Positions 47,780 to 56,024 of a stretch of 64,000 bases of DNA are shown one piece after another. The notes below the pieces were generated by a model. That model did not search any database, was not told the DNA's origin, and was given only the letters and a program-made list of their open reading frames with translations. The DNA is from CAVVST01 sp963750995 (GTDB lineage Bacteria; Acidobacteriota; Vicinamibacteria; Vicinamibacterales; UBA2999). The translations under genes and the position numbers were made by a program. The stretch is from contig CAVVST010000002.1 in the NCBI GenBank assembly GCA_963750995.1, forward strand, positions 310,001-374,000. Reading direction: 5' to 3'. The stretch's first letter is position 1. Each line of letters starts with the position of its first letter.

Positions 47780-49789
47780 ATGTTCGCAGATCAACTCTCA
47801 TACCGCCCTCCAGGCTTGATTGATCTCTCGGGCCGCTGGCGCGTCCACCTTTACGCGCTGGCGGGCTACGCGGCATGCGCGATCGTGTTTACATGGCCGC
47901 TCGCGCCGCAGCTCGGCACTCACCTGACCGGCTCCCCCGCCGGCGACACCGGCGTGTACGTGTGGAACCAATGGGTGTTCCAGCACGAGATCCTCGAACA
48001 AGGCGGCTTTCCCTACTTCACCGACAAGATTTTTTCGCTGACCGGGCGCGCCAATCTCAGCCTGCACAATTACACCGCCTTCCAGGACCTGATCGCGCTG
48101 CCGCTGATGGGATGGTTCGGGATCATTGCGACCTTCAACCTCGTCTACCTGCTGATGACCGTGCTAACTGGCTACGCCACCTTCCTGCTGGCGCGGCACG
48201 TCGCCGGCCGGAACGCGGAGGCGTGGCTCGCCGGACTCCTGTTCGCCTGGAGCCCGGTGCTCGTCACGCGCGGTGCGGCGCACTTCAGCCTGGTGGCGGC
48301 GGCACCGCTGCCGATTTTCCTGCTGCTGCTGCTGCGAACCACCGAGCGGCAGCGGATCCGGGACGCCCTGGCGCTCGGCGCCACCGTCGCGTGGGCCGCG
48401 ACGGCTGATGCCTATTACGCGGTCTACTGCATCGTCATCGCGGCGGTCTTCTTGGTCGGGCGCGTCCTGACGATCCAGTGGCGCCACTGGGACACCCGAT
48501 CGCGCGTCGTGCCGTGGACGCTGGACGTCCTCCTGTTCTGCGTCGCGGGGCTGGTGCTGTCGATGGCGATCAGCGGCGGATGGCAGTTCAGCATTCGCGG
48601 GCGCGTGGCCAGCATCCGCAGCCTCTACACGCCCATGCTCATCCTGACGCTGCTTGCGGTCAGCCGCGTCGCCTGGTCGTGCCGCACCACCGTGCTGCAG
48701 TTCGATCGGACGGTGGCGCTTCGCGTCCTGCGACTGGCGGCAGCGGCCGGCATCTTCGCGACCGCGCTGCTCTCACCGGTGCTCTACGCGATGGGAGTCA
48801 GAATCGCCGACGGCCGCTGGGACTGGGAGAGCATCTTCTGGCGCAACAGCCCGCGTGGCGTCGACCTGGCGGCGTTCTTCTTGCCCAACCCCAACCATCC
48901 GCTCGCGCCTGACTCGATTCGCGCATGGCTCACGCCGCGGCCGGACGCCTATTACGAGAACGTTGCATCCCTGGCAATGGTCGCCCTGCTGACCATGGCG
49001 GTCGCCTGGCGGGCCGGCTGGAAGACTCCGCGCCTCTGGGCCGGGTTTACGTTGGTGTTTGGCGCGCTCGCGCTCGGGCCATTCGTCCACATCGCCGGCT
49101 TCAACACGCACATCCCGGGACCATGGGCGTTCCTTCGATACATCCCGGTCGTCGGACTGGCGCGAACGCCGTCCCGGTTCTCCATCGTCGTCATGCTGAT
49201 GGTGGCGATCATGTTTGCCGCGGCGCTCGCGTGGCTCGGACGACGATGGCCCGCGCGCCGTACCGCGGTCGTCACGACGATGGGAGTGCTGCTCGTCGCC
49301 GAGTTGCTGCCGGCGCCGATCACGCTGTATTCGGCAACCGTGCCGGATTTTTATCACCGTATCGCGGCAGCGCCGCCGGATGTCCGAGTCCTCGAGCTGC
49401 CGTTCGGCATCCGTGACGGCACCTCGAGCGTCGGCGATTTCACCGCGCGATCGCAATTCTTCCAGACCGTCCACGGAAAGCGGCTGATCGGCGGCTACCT
49501 GTCGCGCGTGTCCAGGCGGCGCGTCCGCGACACCCGTCGCGACTCGATGCTCGACGCCCTGATCTGGCTCAGTGAAGGCCGCGAACTGGACGCCTCGCGA
49601 TGGCGATCGCTCGCCGAAACCGGCCCTGCCTTCGTCGAACGAGCCAACGTCGGTTTCGTGGTGATCGACCGGCGGCGCACGACGCGGGCGATGCGTGAAT
49701 TCGCCAACACCGCGTTCGAGCTGCAGCTCATCGACGCCGAAGGCGACTTCGAGCTCTACGTCCCGCGCCTCTCGGCCGCCGTATACTAA
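47780..49789 (+). CDS. large polytopic membrane protein, glycosyltransferase-like
   Basis: The protein has 669 residues with about 12 membrane segments, and its last 170 residues are soluble and periplasmic. The first loop (HLTGSPAGDTGVYVWNQWVFQHEI) has the acidic-turn pattern of GT-C transferases, and helix 9-10 carries HNYTAF- and ADAYYAVYC-like motifs. The C-terminal part (VPDFYHRIAAAPPDVRVLELPFGIRDG, then FFQTVHGKRLIGGYLSR) resembles domains of YfhO/PMT-like proteins. Function is not established. It is directly upstream of glgC (22-bp gap) and may act in a glycan pathway. Confidence 0.6.
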   Translation: MFADQLSYRPPGLIDLSGRWRVHLYALAGYAACAIVFTWPLAPQLGTHLTGSPAGDTGVYVWNQWVFQHEILEQGGFPYFTDKIFSLTGRANLSLHNYTAFQDLIALPLMGWFGIIATFNLVYLLMTVLTGYATFLLARHVAGRNAEAWLAGLLFAWSPVLVTRGAAHFSLVAAAPLPIFLLLLLRTTERQRIRDALALGATVAWAATADAYYAVYCIVIAAVFLVGRVLTIQWRHWDTRSRVVPWTLDVLLFCVAGLVLSMAISGGWQFSIRGRVASIRSLYTPMLILTLLAVSRVAWSCRTTVLQFDRTVALRVLRLAAAAGIFATALLSPVLYAMGVRIADGRWDWESIFWRNSPRGVDLAAFFLPNPNHPLAPDSIRAWLTPRPDAYYENVASLAMVALLTMAVAWRAGWKTPRLWAGFTLVFGALALGPFVHIAGFNTHIPGPWAFLRYIPVVGLARTPSRFSIVVMLMVAIMFAAALAWLGRRWPARRTAVVTTMGVLLVAELLPAPITLYSATVPDFYHRIAAAPPDVRVLELPFGIRDGTSSVGDFTARSQFFQTVHGKRLIGGYLSRVSRRRVRDTRRDSMLDALIWLSEGRELDASRWRSLAETGPAFVERANVGFVVIDRRRTTRAMREFANTAFELQLIDAEGDFELYVPRLSAAVY

Positions 49790-49811
49790 CGGCCGCGCGT
49801 TTGCACTAGCC

Positions 49812-51086
49812 GTGGCGACCGTGACCAGCGATACGCTTGCCATCATCCTCGGCGGAGGCCAGGGCTCGCGTCTGTTTCCGCTGACCGCCACGCGATCGAA
49901 GCCGGCGGTGCCGATCGGCGGGAAGTACCGGCTGATTGACGTCCCGGTCAGCGGCTGCCTGCACGCCGGCATCCGCCGCATCTTCGTGCTGACGCAGTTC
50001 AATTCCGCGTCACTCAACCGGCACATTTCCAACACCTATCAGCTCGACCGCTTCTCCGGCGGGTTCGTCGAGATCCTCGCCGCCGAGCAGACGCCCGACA
50101 ACCCGCACTGGTATCAAGGCACCGCCGATGCCGTCCGCCAGGCCACCAGGCATTACACCCAGCACGAGGCCGACTACTACCTCATCCTCGCCGGCGATCA
50201 CCTCTACCGGATGAACTACGAGGCGTTGATCGACGCGCACAAGGCCGCACAGGCCGACATCACGATCGCCGCGCAGCCGGTGGATGCCACGACTGCCACC
50301 CAGATGGGGATCTTCCGCTTTGATGCGGGGGGACGAATCGTCGCATTCGAAGAGAAGCCGAAGGCGGATCGTCTGGAAGACATCGGCCGCAGCATCCCTA
50401 CGGGAGCGACCTTTGCCACGTACACCGACGAACAGCCGTTCATGGCGTCGATGGGTGTGTACGTCTTCTCACGGCGTGTGATGCTCGAGATCCTGGAGCG
50501 CGAGGAGGGGCATGATTTCGGGCGCGAGCTGATTCCCGGGGCGCTGGCCACTTATCGGGTCCAGCCGTACCTCTTTCGGGGGTACTGGGCTGACGTCGGG
50601 ACGGTGGAGTCGTTTTACGAAGCCAACGTCATGCTCGGCCGGCCGATGGCGCCGTTCCGGTTCTGGGATCCAAACCAGCCGATCTATACACACCTGCGTC
50701 ATCTGCCCGGCTCGCGCCTGACCGACTGTCATGTCAGCGATTCGATTGTCGCAGACGGGTCCTATCTCGATCGCTGCCGTATTCACGATTCGGTCATCGG
50801 CCTGCGCTCGTTCATTCGCGCCGGCTCCCAGATCACGAGTTCGGTCCTGCTTGGCGCGGATTCCTACGAGGACGGCGGGACGCCGGCGGGTGTGACGCCC
50901 CTCGGCATCGGCAAGAGCGTGGTGCTGGCGCGGACGATCGTCGACAAGAACGCGCGGATCGGCGACGGCGCCAGGCTGGTGAACGAACGCGGCGCGAGCG
51001 AGGCCGACGGCGACGGCTACTACATCCGCGGCGGCATCATCGTCGTGCCGAAGGGGGGCGTCATCGCCCCGGGCACGATCGTCTAG
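49812..51086 (+). CDS. glgC: glucose-1-phosphate adenylyltransferase
   Basis: The enzyme makes ADP-glucose for glycogen synthesis. Residues 11-26 read IILGGGQGSRLFPLTA, the nucleotide-binding start, then RSKPAVPIGGKYRLIDVPVSG. FNSASLNRHISNTY, YQGTADAVRQ, LAGDHLYRMNY, PFMASMGVYVF and the substrate-site FRGYWADVGTVESFYEAN are all present. The C-terminal left-handed beta-helix holds the regulatory part. The 424-residue length matches GlgC. The GTG at 49812 was chosen, and GTG 49821 is an alternative. GlgA and GlgB are not in the window. It ends 12 bp before the carbonic anhydrase gene. Confidence 0.92.
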   Translation: MATVTSDTLAIILGGGQGSRLFPLTATRSKPAVPIGGKYRLIDVPVSGCLHAGIRRIFVLTQFNSASLNRHISNTYQLDRFSGGFVEILAAEQTPDNPHWYQGTADAVRQATRHYTQHEADYYLILAGDHLYRMNYEALIDAHKAAQADITIAAQPVDATTATQMGIFRFDAGGRIVAFEEKPKADRLEDIGRSIPTGATFATYTDEQPFMASMGVYVFSRRVMLEILEREEGHDFGRELIPGALATYRVQPYLFRGYWADVGTVESFYEANVMLGRPMAPFRFWDPNQPIYTHLRHLPGSRLTDCHVSDSIVADGSYLDRCRIHDSVIGLRSFIRAGSQITSSVLLGADSYEDGGTPAGVTPLGIGKSVVLARTIVDKNARIGDGARLVNERGASEADGDGYYIRGGIIVVPKGGVIAPGTIV

Positions 51087-51098
51087 AATTTCCCGCAG

Positions 51099-51716
51099 AT
51101 GATTTCAGCGCCGGAAGCGCTCGCGCGGCTGCGCGAGGGGAATCAACGATTCGTGTCCGGCGCGCTCAACGGGGACGCCGCACCGAACCGGGCACGCCGC
51201 CAGGCGCTGACAGCCGGGCAGGAGCCCTTCGCGATCATCCTCGGATGTTCGGATTCGCGAGTGCCCGCCGAACTGGTCTTCGACCAGGGCCTCGGCGATC
51301 TGTTTGTCATCCGCGTCGCCGGAAACATCGTGGCGTCCTCGCAGGTTGACAGCGTCGAATTCGCGGCCGAGCGGTTCGGCACCAGGCTCGTCATGGTGCT
51401 CGGACATTCGCAGTGCGGCGCGGTCACGGCCACGCTCGAAGCCCTGCATCAGCCAACCGACCAGCGGTCCCGCCACCTGCGCGCGATCGTCGGGCGCATC
51501 CGTCCGTCTGTCGAGGGGCTGCTGTCGACGGAGCTTCGGGACGATCCCGACGCGCTCCTGCAGCAGGCGGTTCGCGCCAATATCCGCGCATCCGTGGATC
51601 ACCTGCGCCATGGATCCGAAGGGCTCGAGCGCCTGATCGCCACCGACGGCCTGGTGATCGTCGGTGCGGAGTATTCCCTCGAGACCGGCGTCGTCTGCGT
51701 CTTCGAAGGAAGCTAG
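51099..51716 (+). CDS. beta-carbonic anhydrase
   Basis: The protein has 205 residues. Zinc ligands C50 (ILGCSDSRVP), H103 and C106 (GHSQCGAV) and the catalytic D52-R54 pair in CSDSR are present, as is VIRVAGNI. It interconverts CO2 and bicarbonate in the cytoplasm. No signal peptide is seen. The length is in the normal range for plant/type-A clade enzymes. It is transcribed after glgC with a 12-bp gap. The gene is intact. Confidence 0.92.
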   Translation: MISAPEALARLREGNQRFVSGALNGDAAPNRARRQALTAGQEPFAIILGCSDSRVPAELVFDQGLGDLFVIRVAGNIVASSQVDSVEFAAERFGTRLVMVLGHSQCGAVTATLEALHQPTDQRSRHLRAIVGRIRPSVEGLLSTELRDDPDALLQQAVRANIRASVDHLRHGSEGLERLIATDGLVIVGAEYSLETGVVCVFEGS

Positions 51717-51718
51717 AG

Positions 51719-51745
51719 CAGTTTTCGACACTACGTACTTGTGAA
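51719..51745. repeat. short version of the 45768-45891 element
   Basis: CAGTTTTCGA (51719-51728) is joined directly to CACTACGTACTTGTGAA (51729-51745). In the complete copy these two words are separated by 97 bp of palindromes. Either this is the target before insertion or the palindromic core was deleted. It lies just after the carbonic anhydrase stop. Confidence 0.7.
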
Positions 51746-51761
51746 ACGCGCCTTAGCCCGA

Positions 51762-54243
51762 TCAGAGCGACGGTCTCGAACCCGCGATTGACCGTTCGAT
51801 GTACGCTTTCAGCTCGTCGAGCGTTCGCTGCGATCCCGTGAACAGGTGTTCGGGGTAGCGCGTCTCCTCGATCATCGCGTGGTAGATGGGCGCGCTCTGA
51901 TAGAGATTGAGTCCCAGCCCCGCCAGGTACTGCAGCCGGAGGTTCCGGTCGGTGTTGATGGCGGCGTCCTTCAGCCAGTTCGTCATGTCGCCGCGGCTGC
52001 CGGCATACGTACCGAACAGCTCCACCGCGGAGTTGATTCCCACCTGCGCGAGCGAGTGGCGGATCGGCTCCCCCTCGGGCGAGTTCAGCCGTGCCTGGAC
52101 CGCGTCCACGTCGATCCGGCGATCGCCGACCGTGTCCGAAGAGCACGAGGTCGTACCCCTGGCCGTTGACGGTATTGGCGAACACGGCGCCGTTCGGGAA
52201 CGCCTCGAGAAACGTCGCGATCTCGCTCTTCACCGCCGCGTCGGTGCTCTCGTAGAGCTGGACGAACAGCGTGACGACGCCGCCGGGGTTGAGGTGCTCC
52301 TTCACTTCCTCGAAGAACTCGCGCGTGTAGAGCGTCGCCGCGCCCTTCACCCACGGATCGAGCGGATCCGACGTGATCGCGTCGAACTTCTCGTCTGTCG
52401 TCAGCAGGTAGTGCCGCGCGTCGTCCAGGTGGATCCTGACCTTCGGATTGCGGACGACGTTGAAGTTGTGCTCGGCAAAGTGCGTGGACACGACCTGCGG
52501 CACCAGCGGCTCGATCTCGGCGATCGTCTGGTCCTTGACCATCGGGTCGATGGAGACCGCGCCCGCGGTCACGCCCGCGCCGCAGCCGATCACCAGCACT
52601 TTGGCCGGGTTCTGCGGGACCAGCGTCGTGATGTGGCCGAGCATGCGCTGCAGCTTCATGTCCTGCGGCTCGCTCGACGCCTGGACCTTGCCGGCGTTGT
52701 GATAGTTGAGCACGCCGTCGGGCGTGCGCGACACGGCCACCGCGGCCGTAATCCCCTCACCGACATAGACGATCTGGTTGATACCGACCCACGTCGCCGC
52801 GTAGCGGCCGTACGCGACGAGCAATCCGGGCAGCGGCGGCACCGCCCGCGCGAGGAGCGACGGCGGCGATGCAGGCGCCGGCGACGAGCGACCGCGGCGG
52901 TCCGCGAGCGGAGCACCCCTCCGTCTGATCCGCCGGCGACAGACCGACCAGCACGAGGACGCCCGACGTCGCGGCGATTCCGATCAGAATCTGCTGCGTC
53001 GACCTGGCTGCCGACGGTGCCGACGAGCAGCAGCCCGGTGACGAGCGCGCCGACGATGGCGCCAACGGTGTTGGCGGCGTAGACGCCGCCGACGAGCCGC
53101 CCCGGATCCTGGCCGGGCACGCGCCACGGCGGCAAGCGCCAGCGGGAAACTCGCGCCCCACAGCAGCGTCGACGGCAGCAGCACCCAGATGGCGCGCATC
53201 AGATCGAGCTGGAAGTTGAAGATCGGAGTTGGTCGAGAGCGAGCGGGTTGATCGGCCAGTACGGGAGCGACGCACCCGAGGCATAGCCGCCCACGCGATC
53301 GTGGCGCAGAGCAGGAGCTGGCACCAGCCGAGCACGATGCGCGGCTGCGCGATCCGCCGCGCGAGCTCGGACCCGATCGTGCTGCCGATGCCGAGCCCGA
53401 CGAGGAACACCGCGAGGATCAGCGAGAAGGTATACGTCGTCGCGCCGAAGAGCAGCGACAGGATCCGCGTCCAGACCACTTCCGCGCCGAGCGCCGTCAT
53501 GCCCGACAGCGCGATCGCGACGTAGACGAGCCGCGCCTCCGGAACGCCGGCCCGACGCGACGCGCGTCACGCCGGCGCCGGCGCGTATGTCCGTCGCTCG
53601 GGCGATGCCAAGCGCCAGAAGCGCCACGACGACGTTGAGCGCGACCGCGACGAAGGTCGCCGATCGGCATGTCGAACACCCGCAGCAGGTAAAAGCCCGC
53701 GAGCAGGCAGCCGACCACTGCCCCGCCGATGTTGCCGCCGTAGAAGTAGCCGAGCCACGACACGCCGCGACGGCGTGGCCTCGACCCACCGGGCGATCGC
53801 CGGGAGCGTCGCGCCCATCAGGATCGTCGGCGGCAGCAGGCAGATGCCGGCGACGATCGCGCGCAGGTACAGGTTCACCTGACCGGTGCCCGCGATGCGT
53901 CGTGTAAACACCAGCCGATCAAGGGCACGACGAACAGCACGACGATGCCGAACGCGCCAATGCCGAGCTCCAGGAAGGCGTAGACGCGCAGCGGATGATG
54001 GCGGGCGTCGACGACGCGCGGCAGCAGCAGGCTGCCGAGGCACATCCCGCCCATGAAGATGCCAAGCAGGATGCCGAGCGAAACAGCCGACGAGCCTACG
54101 GAGAGCTGCAGGAGCTGGAACCAGACAACTTCATAGATGAGCGCCGCGCACCCGGATCCGACAAAAAGCAGAAGAAGAGCCGGCAGCCAGCGGCGGTCCC
54201 TGGCCGGAGCTGCCGCGAGAACTTCCGTATCAAATTGAGTCAT
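51762..54243 (-). CDS. MFS-like membrane domain fused to spermidine-synthase-like domain, many frame breaks
   Basis: The start ATG 54243 gives LLLLFVGSGCAALIYEVVWFQLLQLSVGSSAVSLG, the opening of fused spermidine-synthase/transporter proteins. Following pieces in successive frames are LPPTILMGATLPAIARW, SWLGYFYGGNIGGAVVGCLLAGFYLLR, GAEVVWTRILSLLFGATTYTFSLILAVFLVGLGIG and VGGVYAANTVGAIVGALVTG. The cytoplasmic catalytic part then follows: GRYAATWVGINQIVYVGEGITAAVAVSRTPDG, KVLVIGCGAGVTAGAVSIDP, ARHYLLTTDEKFDAITSDPLDPW. At least eight breaks are needed to join them to 51762 (about 827 residues in total). The aminopropyltransferase substrate is unproven, and proteins of this fusion class often do not make spermidine. 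Confidence 0.72.
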
Positions 54244-54307
54244 CGTGCGCCGCAATATATCAGACCCGCCTTCGCGTCCTGCTCCGGCAGGCGTGGGATA
54301 ATTGGCG

Positions 54308-54727
54308 ATGATGGCCGGCACTGTCGAGCTGAACCGTGGGGGACCGCGTGCGCGTCCGGTCGTGTTGATCGCCGAAGATCAGCAGGAACTGCGGCAGCTC
54401 TACGCGCAGCAGCTGGCGATGTCGGGGTTCGACGTGATCGAGGCTGCCAACGGTGCCGAGGCGATCGACCTCACCTCCTTGAACCTGCCCGATGTGATCC
54501 TGATGGACCTGAGCATGCCGGTGGTCGATGGGTGGGAAGCGACGAAGCGGCTCAGGGCCGACCGGCGCACCGCGCACATCCCCGTCGTGGCGCTGACCGC
54601 GCATGACGGATCAGGCGAACTGCAGCGGGCGACCACTGCCGGGTGCAACTGGTTCGTGCCGAAGCCCTGCCCGCCGGATGCGCTGATTACCGAGGTTCGG
54701 CGAATTCTGTCCAGCCCGCGCTCTTAG
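54308..54727 (+). CDS. CheY-like single-domain response regulator
   Basis: The protein has 139 residues. The receiver has acidic pocket AED (residues 22-24), phosphoacceptor D67 (VILMDLSMPV), T in VALTAHDGSG and K in FVPKPCPPD. There is no output domain, so it acts through a partner protein or as a phosphate sink. The first 15 residues are an extension (MMAGTVELNRGGPRA). ATG 54308 or 54311 is the start. It is divergent from the spermidine-synthase-like gene with 64 bp between them. No kinase is adjacent. Its end overlaps the convergent small gene by 4 bp. Confidence 0.85.
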   Translation: MMAGTVELNRGGPRARPVVLIAEDQQELRQLYAQQLAMSGFDVIEAANGAEAIDLTSLNLPDVILMDLSMPVVDGWEATKRLRADRRTAHIPVVALTAHDGSGELQRATTAGCNWFVPKPCPPDALITEVRRILSSPRS

Positions 54728-54933
54728 GCGTCCACCCAGCCTGCGCCGCGGAGCGTGGCCTCCGCCGCGGCGAACGAGAGCCGCGCACGTTCCACGCGGT
54801 GCCAGTCGTCGTACAGCCGGCTCGTGATGATGCGGGCGTCCTCTTCGTCACGCACTTCCCACCCCGAAGAAGAGGTCGCGGTGATCGTGAAACGTCTGAT
54901 GTGCGCAGCGCGGCGCAAGATGGTTGCGTACAT
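54724..54933 (-). CDS. small hypothetical protein (69 aa)
   Basis: From ATG 54933 the protein reads YATILRRAAHIRRFTITATSSSGWEVRDEEDARIITSRLYDDWHRVERARLSFAAAEATLRGAGWVDA. It is soluble, with a WEVRDEED then DWHRVERAR pattern that recurs in short acidobacterial proteins, and no known fold. A longer in-frame start (GTG at 55017) lies inside the 11-bp-spaced repeats and is less likely. The strong three-unit box at 54998-55025 is immediately upstream, so this gene may be a regulon member of unknown role. Confidence 0.6.
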   Translation of the reverse strand: MYATILRRAAHIRRFTITATSSSGWEVRDEEDARIITSRLYDDWHRVERARLSFAAAEATLRGAGWVDA

Positions 54934-54997
54934 GAGTTGGTGACGGCTTTCGGTAAATGTGAAGCCGCGATCTTTACCTAAATGCACACTCGATCGA

Positions 54998-55025
54998 TGT
55001 AAACACTGTGTAACCACAGCGTAAA
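54998..55025. promoter_or_regulatory. candidate PhoB/OmpR-type box F (three units, best example)
   Basis: TGTAAA (54998-55003), TGTAAC (55009-55014) and CGTAAA (55020-55025) are spaced exactly 11 and 11 bp. Five of the six positions are constant. The box lies 65-92 bp upstream of the small gene's ATG and just beyond the end of the acyl-CoA-dehydrogenase-like gene. Confidence 0.6.
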
Positions 55026-55043
55026 TTACTGCAGGCTGGCGCC

Positions 55044-56024
55044 CTAAGTTGAACGCCTGCCGCCCTGTGGCAGCACTTCCTCGGCGACGGCTTCGCGCAG
55101 AGCTTCGGTTCGGCCGGCGAACAACTCGAGCGCGCGCACATCCTGCGCGAGTCGCTCGATGATGTGACCGCGTTGAAAGCTGTCGGCACCCACAACCTGC
55201 GTCGCGCGCTCGACCGCGCGCTGCGCCGCGCTCGTCGCTGCCAGCTTCGCCATCGACGCGTCGCCAAGCGAAGGCACCGGCGCCGACGCGGCCTTCCAGA
55301 CCATCATCATAGCCGCGTCGAGGTCCGTGGCGGCATCAGCCAGCAGCCCCTGCACCGTCTGCTCGCCGGCCGCGGCGGTGTGGGCCGCGCGCGCGGTGGC
55401 GAGCGCTTCGCGCAGCGCGCGCCGCCCGATCCCGAGCCCGGCGGCGGCCATCAGTACGCGAATGCGCGTCATGATCGGCAGTGTCGCGCCGACCGCCGTG
55501 CACGTCACATTCCGCAGTGCCAGGTGGCCGCAGACGAGCCCGCTGAGCGCCGCCGTGTGCACAGTCTCCACTGACACGCCCGGTGCCTCGAGCGAGACCG
55601 CGTAAGCCGTCCGGTCGCCACCGCTGCGCGGAGCGACGATGGCGACACCGCGATCGGTGACCGGCGCTACCCAGGGGGCGCGTCCGGACAAACGGCCGCC
55701 TTCCTCCAGGGGCATGTCGTCTGAAGACAACCCGACAGCCGCCACCGCCTCGCCCCGGAAAAACGAGGAAAACCGCTCGTCGCCTGCAACCGCCAGCGCT
55801 GTCCCTGAATGGAGCGCGAAGATCACCGCAGCCGCGGGCGACTCGTGCGCCATCGCATCGGCCGCAACGGCAATCGCAAGGAGATCGGCGCCAGGGTCGA
55901 GCAGGCCGGCCCGGCCCGCGCCCTGGATGACACCCGCGGCGGACGCGTCCCTCGCGACGTCGCGGCCAAGCGACGCACCTTTGTCGCGCCACGCCGACTG
56001 AACAGCGGTCAGATCGAAATCCAC
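55044..56024 (-). CDS. acyl-CoA-dehydrogenase-like protein
   Basis: The protein has 326 residues and starts with GTG at 56024, overlapping the permease stop (TAGTG). The pattern follows the ACAD fold: an N-terminal helical part, a central beta region (AVAAVGLSSDDMPLEEGGRLSGRAPWVAPVTDRGVAIVAP) and a C-terminal helical bundle (RIRVLMAAAGLGIGRRALREALATARAAHTAAAGEQTVQGLLADAATDLDAA, then VERATQVVGADSFQRGHIIERLAQDVRAL). It lacks about 60 residues of the usual N-terminus, and the catalytic Glu is not evident. It may be a non-enzymatic or specialised member. Residues such as RLAQDVRALELF match the FAD-binding end of the family. Confidence 0.7.
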   Translation of the reverse strand: MDFDLTAVQSAWRDKGASLGRDVARDASAAGVIQGAGRAGLLDPGADLLAIAVAADAMAHESPAAAVIFALHSGTALAVAGDERFSSFFRGEAVAAVGLSSDDMPLEEGGRLSGRAPWVAPVTDRGVAIVAPRSGGDRTAYAVSLEAPGVSVETVHTAALSGLVCGHLALRNVTCTAVGATLPIMTRIRVLMAAAGLGIGRRALREALATARAAHTAAAGEQTVQGLLADAATDLDAAMMMVWKAASAPVPSLGDASMAKLAATSAAQRAVERATQVVGADSFQRGHIIERLAQDVRALELFAGRTEALREAVAEEVLPQGGRRST

